From contig JBFWQW010000013.1 of the NCBI GenBank assembly GCA_050249235.1, positions 1 to 44,088 of the forward strand: DNA of 44,088 bases. The letters are read 5' to 3'. Positions 1-7,351 of the stretch are shown one piece after another. The DNA comes from JAEKLB01 sp050249235. GTDB lineage: Bacteria > Actinomycetota > Acidimicrobiia > Acidimicrobiales > CADCSY01. Below the pieces are notes generated by a model. That model searched no databases and was not told the DNA's origin. It saw nothing but the letters and a program-made list of their open reading frames with translations. Both the position numbers and the translations under genes were made by a program. Numbering within the stretch: position 1 is the stretch's first letter; each line of letters begins with the position of its first letter.

Positions 1-1425
1 CGGCTGTCGCAGTCGATCCACGATACCTACACCAGCGGCCGGGTGATCTCCCGGCAGACCTCGGACGTCGAGTCGGTGGCCGAGTTGCTCGGGCAGGGGA
101 TCGTCAACCTCATCTCGTCGATGCTGCTCATCGTCGGCATCGGCGTGGTGCTGCTGTTCCTCGACCTCCCGCTGGCGCTGGTGTCGCTGGCCGCCTTCCC
201 CGTCCTGTTCGCCCTCACCAGGTGGTTCCGCAACCGGTCGGAGACGGCCTACCGCTCGGTGAGCGAAGCCGTGGCCCTCGTGATCGTCCACTTCGTCGAG
301 AGCCTGGGCGGCATCCAGGCCGTGCACGCCTTCCGGCGCGAGCCCCGCAACCAGGAGATCTTCGAGTACCTCGACGACCGGTACCGGCTGGCCAACCGCC
401 GCTCCCAGCTCCTGGCGGCCGCCTACGGGCCCGGCGTCCAGCTGGTCGGCCGGCTGAGCACCGCCGTCGTGCTGCTCTACGGCGGCTACCGCGTGGTCGG
501 GGGCCAGACCACCGTCGGCGTGCTCGCCGCCTTCATGCTCTACCTGCGGCGCTTCTTCGCTCCGATGGAGGAGCTGAGCCAGTTCTACAACCTGTTCCAG
601 GCCGCCGCCGCCGGCCTCGAGAAGCTCTCCGGGATCCTCGACGAGCCGCCCAGCGTCCCCGAGCCCGAGGAGCCCGTCGCCCTGCCCGCGGCCCGGGGCG
701 AGCTGCGCTTCGAGGGCGTGGTCTTCGGCTACCGCGACGTCGTCGTGCTGCACCACCTCGACCTCGAGATCCCGGCCGGCCAGTCGATCGCCGTCGTCGG
801 GGCCACCGGTGCCGGCAAGACCACGCTCTCCCGGCTGGCGGCCCGCTTCTGGGACCCCACCAGCGGCGTGGCCCGCCTCGACGGCATCGACCTTCGCGAT
901 GTCGGCGAGGCCGACCTGCGCCGGGCCGTCGTCACCGTCACCCAGGAGAACTTCCTCTTCTCGGGCACGGTGGCCGACAACATCCGCCTCGGCAAGCCGG
1001 GCGCCTCCGATGCCGAGGTGGAGGACGCGGCCCGGGCCATCGGCGCCCACGCCTTCATCGCCGACCTGCCCGAGGGCTACGCCACCGACGTCCACCAGAA
1101 GGGCGCCCGGCTGTCGTCGGGCCAGCGCCAGCTGGTGGCCTTCGCCCGGGCCTTCCTCGCCGACCCGGCCGTGCTGATCCTCGACGAGGCCACCTCGTCG
1201 CTGGACCTGCCGTCGGAGCGGCTCGTCCAGCACGCCCTGCGCACGCTGCTGGCCGACCGGACGGCGATCATCATCGCCCACCGCCTCTCGACGGTCGAGA
1301 TCGCCGACCGAGTGCTCGTCATGGAGCAGGGCCGCATCGTCGAGGACGGCTCGCCCGCCGAGCTGGTCGCGGCCGGCGGCCGCTACGCCGCCCTCCACCA
1401 GGCCTGGGCCGAAAGCCTGGCCTGA
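1..1425 (+). CDS. ABC transporter, fused permease and ATPase (5' truncated by window edge)
   Basis: The open frame runs from base 1, so the true start lies outside the window; 474 residues are visible. The first ~210 residues belong to a type-1 exporter membrane domain, with hydrophobic helices near residues 35-75 and 140-185. The nucleotide-binding domain follows: Walker A GATGAGKT at 267-274, signature LSSGQ at 371-375, Walker B VLILDE at 391-396 and the switch histidine at 427 (IIAHRLS). This layout is that of homo- or heterodimeric multidrug/lipid exporters, which couple ATP hydrolysis to efflux across the plasma membrane. The substrate cannot be told. A partner half-transporter may lie upstream. 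It ends in a hairpin shared with the convergent gene. Confidence 0.93.
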   Translation, partial: RLSQSIHDTYTSGRVISRQTSDVESVAELLGQGIVNLISSMLLIVGIGVVLLFLDLPLALVSLAAFPVLFALTRWFRNRSETAYRSVSEAVALVIVHFVESLGGIQAVHAFRREPRNQEIFEYLDDRYRLANRRSQLLAAAYGPGVQLVGRLSTAVVLLYGGYRVVGGQTTVGVLAAFMLYLRRFFAPMEELSQFYNLFQAAAAGLEKLSGILDEPPSVPEPEEPVALPAARGELRFEGVVFGYRDVVVLHHLDLEIPAGQSIAVVGATGAGKTTLSRLAARFWDPTSGVARLDGIDLRDVGEADLRRAVVTVTQENFLFSGTVADNIRLGKPGASDAEVEDAARAIGAHAFIADLPEGYATDVHQKGARLSSGQRQLVAFARAFLADPAVLILDEATSSLDLPSERLVQHALRTLLADRTAIIIAHRLSTVEIADRVLVMEQGRIVEDGSPAELVAAGGRYAALHQAWAESLA

Positions 1426-1447
1426 TCCGCCTTCTGGTGGCGATCAG
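1422..1447. terminator. Hairpin between convergent genes
   Basis: CTGAT(1422-1426)/ATCAG(1443-1447) and CCGCC/GGTGG pair around a TTCT loop with a two-base bulge. The stem overlaps the stop codons of both convergent genes. There is no clear U tract, so a terminator role is inferred from position. Confidence 0.4.
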
Positions 1448-2310
1448 ACCGTCAGCTGGCGGAGGCGGCGACGGCGGACAACGGTCCAGCCGGCCACGAC
1501 CAGGCCGAGGGGGATGAGCCAGGGCGTGACGGCGCCGAAGACGACGAGCACCACCGCGCCGGTCCCGACCAGGGCCCCCCAGCCCCGGTCGAGACCGTCG
1601 AGGAAGGTCGGCACCCGGTCGCTCACGGCCTCGGCCGGCTGGCCGGGCGCCTGGAGGCGCACGGTGATGGTCGAGAGGTCGGCGGTGGCGCGCAGCTGGC
1701 GGAGCTGGCCCTCGAGGGCCTCAAGCTCGGCCGTGCGGCGGGTGAGCTCGCCCTCGGCCGCCACCACCTCGCCGACGTTGGCGGCCCGTCCGATGAGGTC
1801 GGTCAGGCGGTCGACGCTGGCCCGCAGGGCGTTGATCCGGGCGTCGAGGTCGACGACCTGGGCGGTGATGTCGTCGGAGCCGACCTGCTGCGACCGCCGC
1901 TCGCCCAGCCCGTCGAGCCCGTCGAGCACCTGGTCGAACGCGGCCGGCGGCACCTTCAGGGTGACGGTGGCGTCCTCGCCCTCGTCACCCTGCTGCGACG
2001 AGGCCACCAGCCCGCCGGCCTCGACGGCCAGGCGGGTGGCGGCCCGGACCGCGGCGGGCACGTCGTCGACCCCCAGCGTCACCGCGGCGGTGTGGACCAC
2101 GACCCGCGGCAGCGTCGACGCCACGGGCTCTCCCGCCGGGAGCGCGGCCACGGGCGAGGCCACCGTGGCCGACCCCGGTCGGGCGGCCTCGTCGGCGCCG
2201 TCGAACACCGCGTCCGACGCGCCGCCGGCATCGTCGTCGTCGCCGGCGCACGCCGCGAGGAACCCCAACAGGACCACGATCGCCAGCGCCGCCGGCACCC
2301 CCCTGCGCAT
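1444..2310 (-). CDS. DUF4349 domain lipoprotein
   Basis: 288 residues. The N-terminus has a basic start, a hydrophobic core and a lipobox (LAAC at about 18-21), followed by an acidic D/G linker, so the protein should be a lipid-anchored exported protein. Residues ~70-220 match DUF4349: a beta segment opening VVHTAAVTLGVDD, a long heptad-like helical stretch (LDARINALRASVDRLTDL and onward), then STITVRL. A membrane segment near 238-272 precedes a basic cytoplasmic tail (RRRRLRQL). DUF4349 proteins have no settled function; a periplasmic-face coiled-coil sensor or structural role is plausible. It reads leftward after the small GNAT gene. Confidence 0.85.
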   Translation of the reverse strand: MRRGVPAALAIVVLLGFLAACAGDDDDAGGASDAVFDGADEAARPGSATVASPVAALPAGEPVASTLPRVVVHTAAVTLGVDDVPAAVRAATRLAVEAGGLVASSQQGDEGEDATVTLKVPPAAFDQVLDGLDGLGERRSQQVGSDDITAQVVDLDARINALRASVDRLTDLIGRAANVGEVVAAEGELTRRTAELEALEGQLRQLRATADLSTITVRLQAPGQPAEAVSDRVPTFLDGLDRGWGALVGTGAVVLVVFGAVTPWLIPLGLVVAGWTVVRRRRLRQLTV

Positions 2311-2363
2311 GCAGGGAGGCTAGGTGTGCACCGTTGGCGACGGAGGTCGCCCCGCCGTGGGCG

Positions 2364-2684
2364 CTACCCCTCGAACGGCGGCCAGTCGATCGAGACCCGG
2401 GCGGCCTCGACGGGATGGCCCTCGAGCCAGCGCCGGGCGAACGGGCAGGTGGGCACCAGGGTCAGGCCGTCGCGGGCCGCCACGTCGAGCCCGGCCCGCA
2501 CCAAGGTCCCACCGAGGCCCCGCCCCTCGAGCTCGTCGGGCACCACGGTGTGGACGAGCTCAAGGCGCCCGCCCTCCCGCCGGTAGTCGAGCCGGGCCAG
2601 GTGCCCCTCGACCACGAGCTCGAACCGGCTGGCACCGGGGTCGTCCCGCACCTCGCCGTCCCGGCCGTCCGCCGCTTCCGCCAT
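2364..2684 (-). CDS. Small GNAT-like N-acetyltransferase (YjdJ/CG type)
   Basis: I chose the internal ATG at 2684 (MAEAADGRDG), giving 106 residues; the frame is open 31 codons further, but that part is low-complexity and would run into the LLM gene. The sequence fits the short Gcn5-like family PF14542: HTVVPDELEGRGLGGTLV is the acetyl-CoA-binding R/G-x-x-G-x-G/A motif, and PTCPFARRWLEGHP matches the usual C-P-F/Y-A-x-x-W/Y segment near the end. The substrate is unknown. It sits 22 bp after the LLM gene, and a paralogue lies at 12322-12603. Confidence 0.82.
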   Translation of the reverse strand: MAEAADGRDGEVRDDPGASRFELVVEGHLARLDYRREGGRLELVHTVVPDELEGRGLGGTLVRAGLDVAARDGLTLVPTCPFARRWLEGHPVEAARVSIDWPPFEG

Positions 2685-2706
2685 CGCCGCTCGCGACCGG
2701 TCCGCG

Positions 2707-3624
2707 TCAGCGGACCTTGGCCGCGACCTCCTCGCCGAAGCGTTGGACGTACTCGACGGCGGCCCCGAAGTCGTCACGGGGGTACGGGAACATGGTCCAC
2801 GTCACGCCGATGTCGGCCAGCTCGCCGATGGCGTCGAGGTGCCGCTCCATGCTGTCGTCGGCGCTGACGAACGAGCCGACGCTCATGGCGGAGACGTCCA
2901 CCTCGTCCCGCGCCCTGCCGTTGGCCTCGAGCCGGTCGCCGAGCTGCCCGATCAGCGATCGCAGGTGCTCGTTCGACGTGATGGCCCTCGTCCTCGTGGT
3001 GTTGGCCAACTGGGGACCGAGGGTCATCGGCGCCCACCCGTGGCCGTGCCTGGCCACCCGGTCGAGCACGCGGTCGGTGTTCCCCCCGAACCAGAACGGC
3101 GGGCGGGGCCGTTGCACGGGACCCGGCTGCAGCACCTGGCCGACGGCGTGGAAGTGGCGCCCCTCGTAGGCGAACTCGTCGCTCGAGAAGATGCCCTCGA
3201 GCACCTCGAGGCTCTCGTCGAACAGCTCGCCCCGCTCCCGGAACTCCACACCCAGCGCCGAGAACTCGGAGCGCAGGTAGCCGCTGCCGAGACCGATCGT
3301 GGCCCGGCCGCCGGACACCACGTCGAGGGTGGTGATCTCCTTGGCCAGCAGGAACGGGTTGCGGTACGGCGCCACCGCCATGTGGGTGATGAGCCGCATC
3401 GTGGTCGTCACGCCCGCGCAGTAGGCGAGGGCGACGAACGGCTCCAGCGTCTCGTGGCCGCCCCGATCCATCCACTTCTTCGAGGGGGCGACGTGGTCGG
3501 TGAAGCCGACGCCGTCGAGACCGGCCGCCTCGGCCACCCGGAGGAACTCGGCCATCTTGTCCGCCTTGACGAACGCGCCACCCGCGGCCGTGGTGCTGAG
3601 CGGGTACTCGGTGAGGAACTTCAT
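2707..3624 (-). CDS. LLM-class (luciferase-like) F420/flavin-dependent oxidoreductase
   Basis: 305 residues from the ATG at 3624. It has the bacterial luciferase TIM-barrel pattern: MKFLTEYPLS opening, AEAAGLDGVGFTDHV, RNPFLLAKEITTLDVVSGGR and the phosphate/cofactor-binding IGLGSGYL segment, then PPFWFGGNTDRVLDRVARHG. LLM proteins in actinomycetes usually use F420 or FMN to oxidise or reduce small organic substrates; which cofactor applies here cannot be told. A TAGCGT hexamer lies 8 bp before the start, so transcription is probably leaderless and independent of the alpha/beta hydrolase gene upstream. Confidence 0.9.
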   Translation of the reverse strand: MKFLTEYPLSTTAAGGAFVKADKMAEFLRVAEAAGLDGVGFTDHVAPSKKWMDRGGHETLEPFVALAYCAGVTTTMRLITHMAVAPYRNPFLLAKEITTLDVVSGGRATIGLGSGYLRSEFSALGVEFRERGELFDESLEVLEGIFSSDEFAYEGRHFHAVGQVLQPGPVQRPRPPFWFGGNTDRVLDRVARHGHGWAPMTLGPQLANTTRTRAITSNEHLRSLIGQLGDRLEANGRARDEVDVSAMSVGSFVSADDSMERHLDAIGELADIGVTWTMFPYPRDDFGAAVEYVQRFGEEVAAKVR

Positions 3625-3632
3625 GGTCGCCG

Positions 3633-3638
3633 ACGCTA
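3633..3638 (-). promoter_or_regulatory. Probable -10 element for the LLM gene
   Basis: TAGCGT on the minus strand, 8 bp from the ATG at 3624. This spacing leaves essentially no 5' UTR and suggests a leaderless transcript. Confidence 0.45.
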
Positions 3639-3668
3639 GGCGGCCGGTCCGTCCGGTCGCCCCGGGCG

Positions 3669-5015
3669 TCAGGGGACGGGAGCCGCCTCGGCGGTGCGGA
3701 CCATGGCCTCGGCGTCCCGGGCCAGGAGGTGACCGGCCGCCACCGCCGCGTCGGCGGCGGCCCGGAAGCGCTCGACGTAGGTGCGGTGGTCCGGATACAG
3801 CTCGCGCAGGACCTCGGGCGGGAAGACCGTCTTCGAGCCCACCAGCTGGACCATTCGGGGGCCGTCGTTGGTGCCGGAGAGCGTGGCGGTCGGGACCTCG
3901 ACCTGCGGCAGGCGGAGGCCACCGCGGGCGATGCCGTGGGCGTCCCGGACGATCTCGGCCGGCGAGCCGGCCACCTCGATGGGCGGGATCGACGCCGGCC
4001 GGACGCCCTCGGTCAGCCAGCGGTGCATGGCGTGGAGGCTGGCGTCCTCGACCGGCTGCTTGTCGAGGTCGTTCGGCACCAGGTCTGCCGGGCGCTCGAC
4101 CGGCGCTCCCAGCGGGAAGCCCCAGTCCCGGAGGTTCTTCGCCGCGGTGACGAGCTCGCTGGCCCCGCCGTGGGCCATGCCGGCCGTCTCCCAGTAGACG
4201 AACCGCTCGTCGTCGGGACGCCGGATCGGGGCGTAGGCGAGGGCCTCCGTCTCGCTGTTCGTGATCATCGTCGGCACGCCGGTGTCGTCCCGGAGCTGGC
4301 CGGGCGGGTAGGCGGCCATGGCGCCATCGGGGGCCCGCCGGGCGATCGGCGCGCCCGTCCCGCCGTAGACGTCGAGCAGGAAGCCGTCGACCAGCCCGAC
4401 GTGGGGGTGCACACCGTTCACGTAGGTGTGCAGCCGCATGGCCGACTGGGAGGCGCCGGTGGCGACGACCCGGCGGACGTCGTAGCCGGGCAGCAGCCCG
4501 GTGGCGGCGTGGCCGGGGGCCACCAGCCGGATGGCGGTGCTGAAGATGTCGTAGGACGCCGCGTCCGAGGGGATGTCGAGCTCGCCGTAGCGGGCCGGGT
4601 CCCAGGCCACCAGGCCGCGGGGGTCGGCCTTGTAGCCGTGGAGGCCCACCCGCTGGGCGGACACGCCGACGGTGACGTAGCCGCCGGCCCAGGTCTCTTC
4701 GCCCTCCCACTGGAGGATCTCGAAGCCGGCGCTCACGTTGTTCCAGGAGACGACGACGGTGCCGTTGAACCGGGCGGGGTCGACCGGGCGCCGGACCACC
4801 ACCCGTGTGCGGTAGGGCATCGAGCCCGACGGCAGGGTCGTCCAGCGACCGTCCGGCGTGGCCTCGGTGCCCGGCGCCAGCTCGTAGGTCGTGGCCTCAC
4901 CGGCGAGGAACCACTCCTCCTCGACGTAGCCGACGGCGGCCAGATCGACGAGCGGGCTGGCCGCCGGCCGCCCGTGACGACCACCCGTGACCGGACCCTC
5001 GAACGTCGCTGCCAT
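3669..5015 (-). CDS. Alpha/beta hydrolase domain-containing protein (PF20091 type)
   Basis: 448 residues from the ATG at 5015. It resembles the long alpha/beta-hydrolase-domain family common in actinobacteria: PARFNGTVVVSWNNVSAG near the start, WAGGYVTVGVSAQRVG, then VVATGASQSAMRLHTYVN, in which the Ser of GASQSA is the likely nucleophile. The C-terminal VELFR-like part (ERFRAAADAAVAAGHLL) is helical. No signal peptide is visible. Family members are poorly characterised; ester or lactone hydrolysis is likely. It lies 44 bp upstream of the LLM gene on the same strand, so a shared catabolic role is possible. Confidence 0.85.
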   Translation of the reverse strand: MAATFEGPVTGGRHGRPAASPLVDLAAVGYVEEEWFLAGEATTYELAPGTEATPDGRWTTLPSGSMPYRTRVVVRRPVDPARFNGTVVVSWNNVSAGFEILQWEGEETWAGGYVTVGVSAQRVGLHGYKADPRGLVAWDPARYGELDIPSDAASYDIFSTAIRLVAPGHAATGLLPGYDVRRVVATGASQSAMRLHTYVNGVHPHVGLVDGFLLDVYGGTGAPIARRAPDGAMAAYPPGQLRDDTGVPTMITNSETEALAYAPIRRPDDERFVYWETAGMAHGGASELVTAAKNLRDWGFPLGAPVERPADLVPNDLDKQPVEDASLHAMHRWLTEGVRPASIPPIEVAGSPAEIVRDAHGIARGGLRLPQVEVPTATLSGTNDGPRMVQLVGSKTVFPPEVLRELYPDHRTYVERFRAAADAAVAAGHLLARDAEAMVRTAEAAPVP

Positions 5016-5131
5016 CTCGCCCCTCTCCCCCGAACCGCACGGGCACCCACGGCCCTGGCCGCCCGCAGGTCAGCACACGGGCCCCGCCCTCCGCAATCGA
5101 GCCAGTGCCCGCCGGGGGCCGGGGTCCCGGG

Positions 5132-5509
5132 TCAGAGGCCCGACTCGGCCACGAGGGCCGCCGGCGCCTGGCACCGCCACCCGTCGGTGAGCAGCTCGGC
5201 CAACTCGTCGACCTCGACGGCCGCCAGCCGGACCAGCACCGCCGGGAAGCCGTTGTAGTGGGGCTCGGTGAAGTAGATCCGCTCGTCGACCGCGAGCAGG
5301 AGCTCCTTCTCGGCCTGATTCGCCACCCGCACGGCCAGCACGCCGGGGTTGGGGACCCGGGGCTTCCTGGGATCGACCCGCTCCATCCAGATCCAGGCGA
5401 AGTCCTTTTGCTTGCCCCGGTTCTCGACCGAGAACGCGAACCGATCGGCCACCTCGCTCGTCCCGGGCAGCGACAGGGCGAGCCGGCGCACGTCGTCCTG
5501 GGTGGCCAT
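5132..5509 (-). CDS. MmcQ/YjbR family protein
   Basis: 125 residues from the internal ATG at 5509 (MATQDDVRRLALSLPGTSE), which matches the conserved beginning of the family; a farther in-frame start would only add eleven unlike residues. Typical features are FAFSVENRGKQKDFAWIW, the LAVRV strand and FTEPHYNGFPAVLVRL, where the H-Y-x-x-x-P/W-x-x-V motif is the family hallmark. The fold is a CyaY-like double-wing DNA-binding-type fold, but no molecular role is established. It is an isolated minus-strand gene. Confidence 0.9.
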   Translation of the reverse strand: MATQDDVRRLALSLPGTSEVADRFAFSVENRGKQKDFAWIWMERVDPRKPRVPNPGVLAVRVANQAEKELLLAVDERIYFTEPHYNGFPAVLVRLAAVEVDELAELLTDGWRCQAPAALVAESGL

Positions 5510-5582
5510 CGGACCAGTGAAGCCGCCCGGGGCGGTCGGCACCCGGCGACGAGCGCCGGGGCTCCCACACCCATCATCACCG

Positions 5583-6011
5583 TCAGGCGTCGGGGGGACC
5601 GAGCGCGACCGTGCCGTCGGGGGCCACCGACCAGCCCGGGTTGTGGGCGATCTCCCAGCACAGGCCGGTGGGGTCGACGACGGTGGCGTGGTAGCCGCCC
5701 CAGTCGGCCCGCTGGGCCGGCTTGGCCACCGTCGCGCCGGCCGCGATCATCCGCGTGACGACGGCGTCGACCTCGTCGTCGGTGCCGACGTTGTGGGCCA
5801 GCGTGAACGATGCCTCCACCGCGCCGCCGAGATCGGCGTCGAAGCCGGCTGCGGCGAAGAGGCTCAGGGCCTGGCCCGGAGCGATCTGGAAGAACGTGAC
5901 CTCGCCGGGCACGGCCAGGATCGGCCGCCAGCCCAGCCCCTCCACGTAGTAGCGGGTGGACGCCTCGAGATCGGTGGCCCGCAGCGTGACGACGTCGACT
6001 CGTTGGTCCAT
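5583..6011 (-). CDS. VOC (glyoxalase/bleomycin resistance) family protein
   Basis: 142 residues from the ATG at 6011; an alternative start three codons upstream cannot be excluded. A single vicinal-oxygen-chelate unit is visible: VDVVTLRATDLEASTRYYVE, VTFFQIAPGQALSLF and a second half with WGGYHATVVDPTGLCWEIAHNP. The second beta-alpha-beta-beta-beta half carries the conserved D-P-x-G-x-x-W-E ending. Some metal-binding positions seem replaced, so enzymatic activity is uncertain. It lies immediately downstream of the ASCH-like gene on the same strand (31 bp). Confidence 0.88.
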   Translation of the reverse strand: MDQRVDVVTLRATDLEASTRYYVEGLGWRPILAVPGEVTFFQIAPGQALSLFAAAGFDADLGGAVEASFTLAHNVGTDDEVDAVVTRMIAAGATVAKPAQRADWGGYHATVVDPTGLCWEIAHNPGWSVAPDGTVALGPPDA

Positions 6012-6042
6012 GCGACCCACTCTGCCCCGGGCCGACCGGTGA

Positions 6043-6621
6043 TCAGGCCCCGGCAGGGCCGGTGGTGTCCGCCGCGAGCGCGGCCAGCACGGCCTCGCCC
6101 CGCGCCGAGAGGCGGTAGCCGACCTCGAGGCTCTCGGTCAGGCCCAGCGCCTTGAGCCGCCTGACCCGCTGTTTGAAGGCCACCCGCTCCATCCCCACCT
6201 CGGCGGCCAGCTCCGTGCTCACCGTCGCCGGGCGGGCGGCGATGAGCCGCAGCGTCGGGACCGACCAGTCGAGCCGGGCCAGCCGGCGGCGGAGGTCGGC
6301 CAGCTCGTCGCCGTCGAGCTCGCCCCGTTGCCGAAGCTCGATCCGGGGGTCGTCACCCAGGCGGTGGAAGCGGACGCGGTGCAGCGTCCCCTCGGGCCGG
6401 AGGCCGGCGAGCACCGCGTCACGACCGTCGTAGCCGGCCGCCCGGGCGTCGGCATCGCTCAGCTCCCCCACGTCGATCACGGCGACCTCGTCGATCCGGA
6501 GCAGCCCGCCGGGGCTCTGCAGGGTGCCCCCGGCTCGCACGGTCGGGCGGCGCCAGCGCCGGAACGCCACCGTGATCGAGCCGTCGGCCAGGCCGGCCCA
6601 CTCGTGCGCCCGGAACAGCAT
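6043..6621 (-). CDS. Hypothetical protein with ASCH/PUA-like and winged-helix-like parts
   Basis: 192 residues from the ATG at 6621 (MLFRAHEWAGLADGSITVAF). The first ~100 residues look like a PUA/ASCH-type beta domain: RAGGTLQSPGGLLRIDEVAVIDVGEL, then GTLHRVRFHRLGDDPR. From ~110 on, the sequence resembles a winged helix: LRRRLARLDWSVPTLRLIAARP, VSTELAAEVGMERVAFKQRVRRLKALGLTES, with a GYRLSARGEAVLAAL C-terminus. An N-terminal RNA/nucleotide-binding domain joined to a helix-turn-helix is the inferred layout; no function can be assigned. It shares a strand with the VOC gene and is preceded by a dispersed palindromic repeat. Confidence 0.72.
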   Translation of the reverse strand: MLFRAHEWAGLADGSITVAFRRWRRPTVRAGGTLQSPGGLLRIDEVAVIDVGELSDADARAAGYDGRDAVLAGLRPEGTLHRVRFHRLGDDPRIELRQRGELDGDELADLRRRLARLDWSVPTLRLIAARPATVSTELAAEVGMERVAFKQRVRRLKALGLTESLEVGYRLSARGEAVLAALAADTTGPAGA

Positions 6622-6647
6622 CGCCGCCGAGTGTGGCACCCGACGAC

Positions 6648-6692
6648 GGGATCAAGGATCCACGCACGTGCAGGAACCCTGACCCGGAGTCG
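6648..6692. repeat. Dispersed palindromic repeat, copy 1
   Basis: Forty-five bases starting GGGATCAAGGATCCACGCAC and ending ACCCGGAGTCG. Imperfect dyad symmetry (GGG.TCA near the left end, TG.ACCC near the right) lies around a CACGCACGTG centre. It matches the element at 26401-26446 at about 37 of 46 aligned positions. Both copies sit between two minus-strand genes. Confidence 0.7.
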
Positions 6693-6711
6693 CTCGGGCG
6701 GCTGCTCGGGA

Positions 6712-7290
6712 TCAGTCGAGGCGGACCACGGCCGCCGGGTCGGGGCCGGGCGGGCCGAGCCGGCCGACCTGGTCCGGGACGACGCGGTCGAGGTCCGCCA
6801 CCAGCCGGTCGAGGTCCGGCCACCAGGGCCCGGGGGGCAGGGCGCCGAGCTGGTCGAGCAGGCCGACGGCGGGCCGGGCCGGCACCACCCGGGCCGCCGC
6901 GGCGGCGCCGAGCACCCCCAGGTACCAGTGCCGCCTGGTGACGCCGAGACCTTCCGGATCGACGAGCAGGTAGTAGTCGGGCAGGTCGAGCGACCGGGCC
7001 CGCCACCGGGCCAGCGTCTCCGAGACGGCCACCTCGAGCTCGCCGGCGGCGCCGGCACCGTCGAAGCGCCGGATCCAGGCTTCCGCCACCCACGCCAGCG
7101 GGTCGGCGTCGTGCACCACGTAGGGCGCCGAGGTCCCGCTCGCCTCCCGCCAGGCGGCCAGCGCCCGGTCGAGGGGCGGCGCGTCGGGGTCGGCCCGCAC
7201 GACCCGCACGTTGCCGGCCCGCAACCCGTCGAGCGGCGCCGCCTCGCCGGGGGCGATCACGGCCACGACCGTGGTGTTCAGCGAGAGCAC
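6712..7290 (-). CDS. Hypothetical protein
   Basis: 192 residues from a GTG at 7290. I do not recognise a family. The sequence looks like a soluble alpha/beta protein: MLSLNTTVVAVIAPGEAAPL at the start, YVVHDADPLAWVAEAWIRRF, ARSLDLPDYYLLVDPEGLGV, RHWYLGVLGAAAAARVV. Codon use and the absence of low-complexity runs support a real gene. It lies 61 bp downstream of the MMPL gene on the same strand and could be cotranscribed with it. Copy 1 of the dispersed repeat lies just past its stop. Confidence 0.7.
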   Translation of the reverse strand: MLSLNTTVVAVIAPGEAAPLDGLRAGNVRVVRADPDAPPLDRALAAWREASGTSAPYVVHDADPLAWVAEAWIRRFDGAGAAGELEVAVSETLARWRARSLDLPDYYLLVDPEGLGVTRRHWYLGVLGAAAAARVVPARPAVGLLDQLGALPPGPWWPDLDRLVADLDRVVPDQVGRLGPPGPDPAAVVRLD

Positions 7291-7351
7291 CCCCCGATTC
7301 TGACGCCGCGCCGGACCCGGGTGCCCGGACCGCCTCAGGTGCCGGACCCAC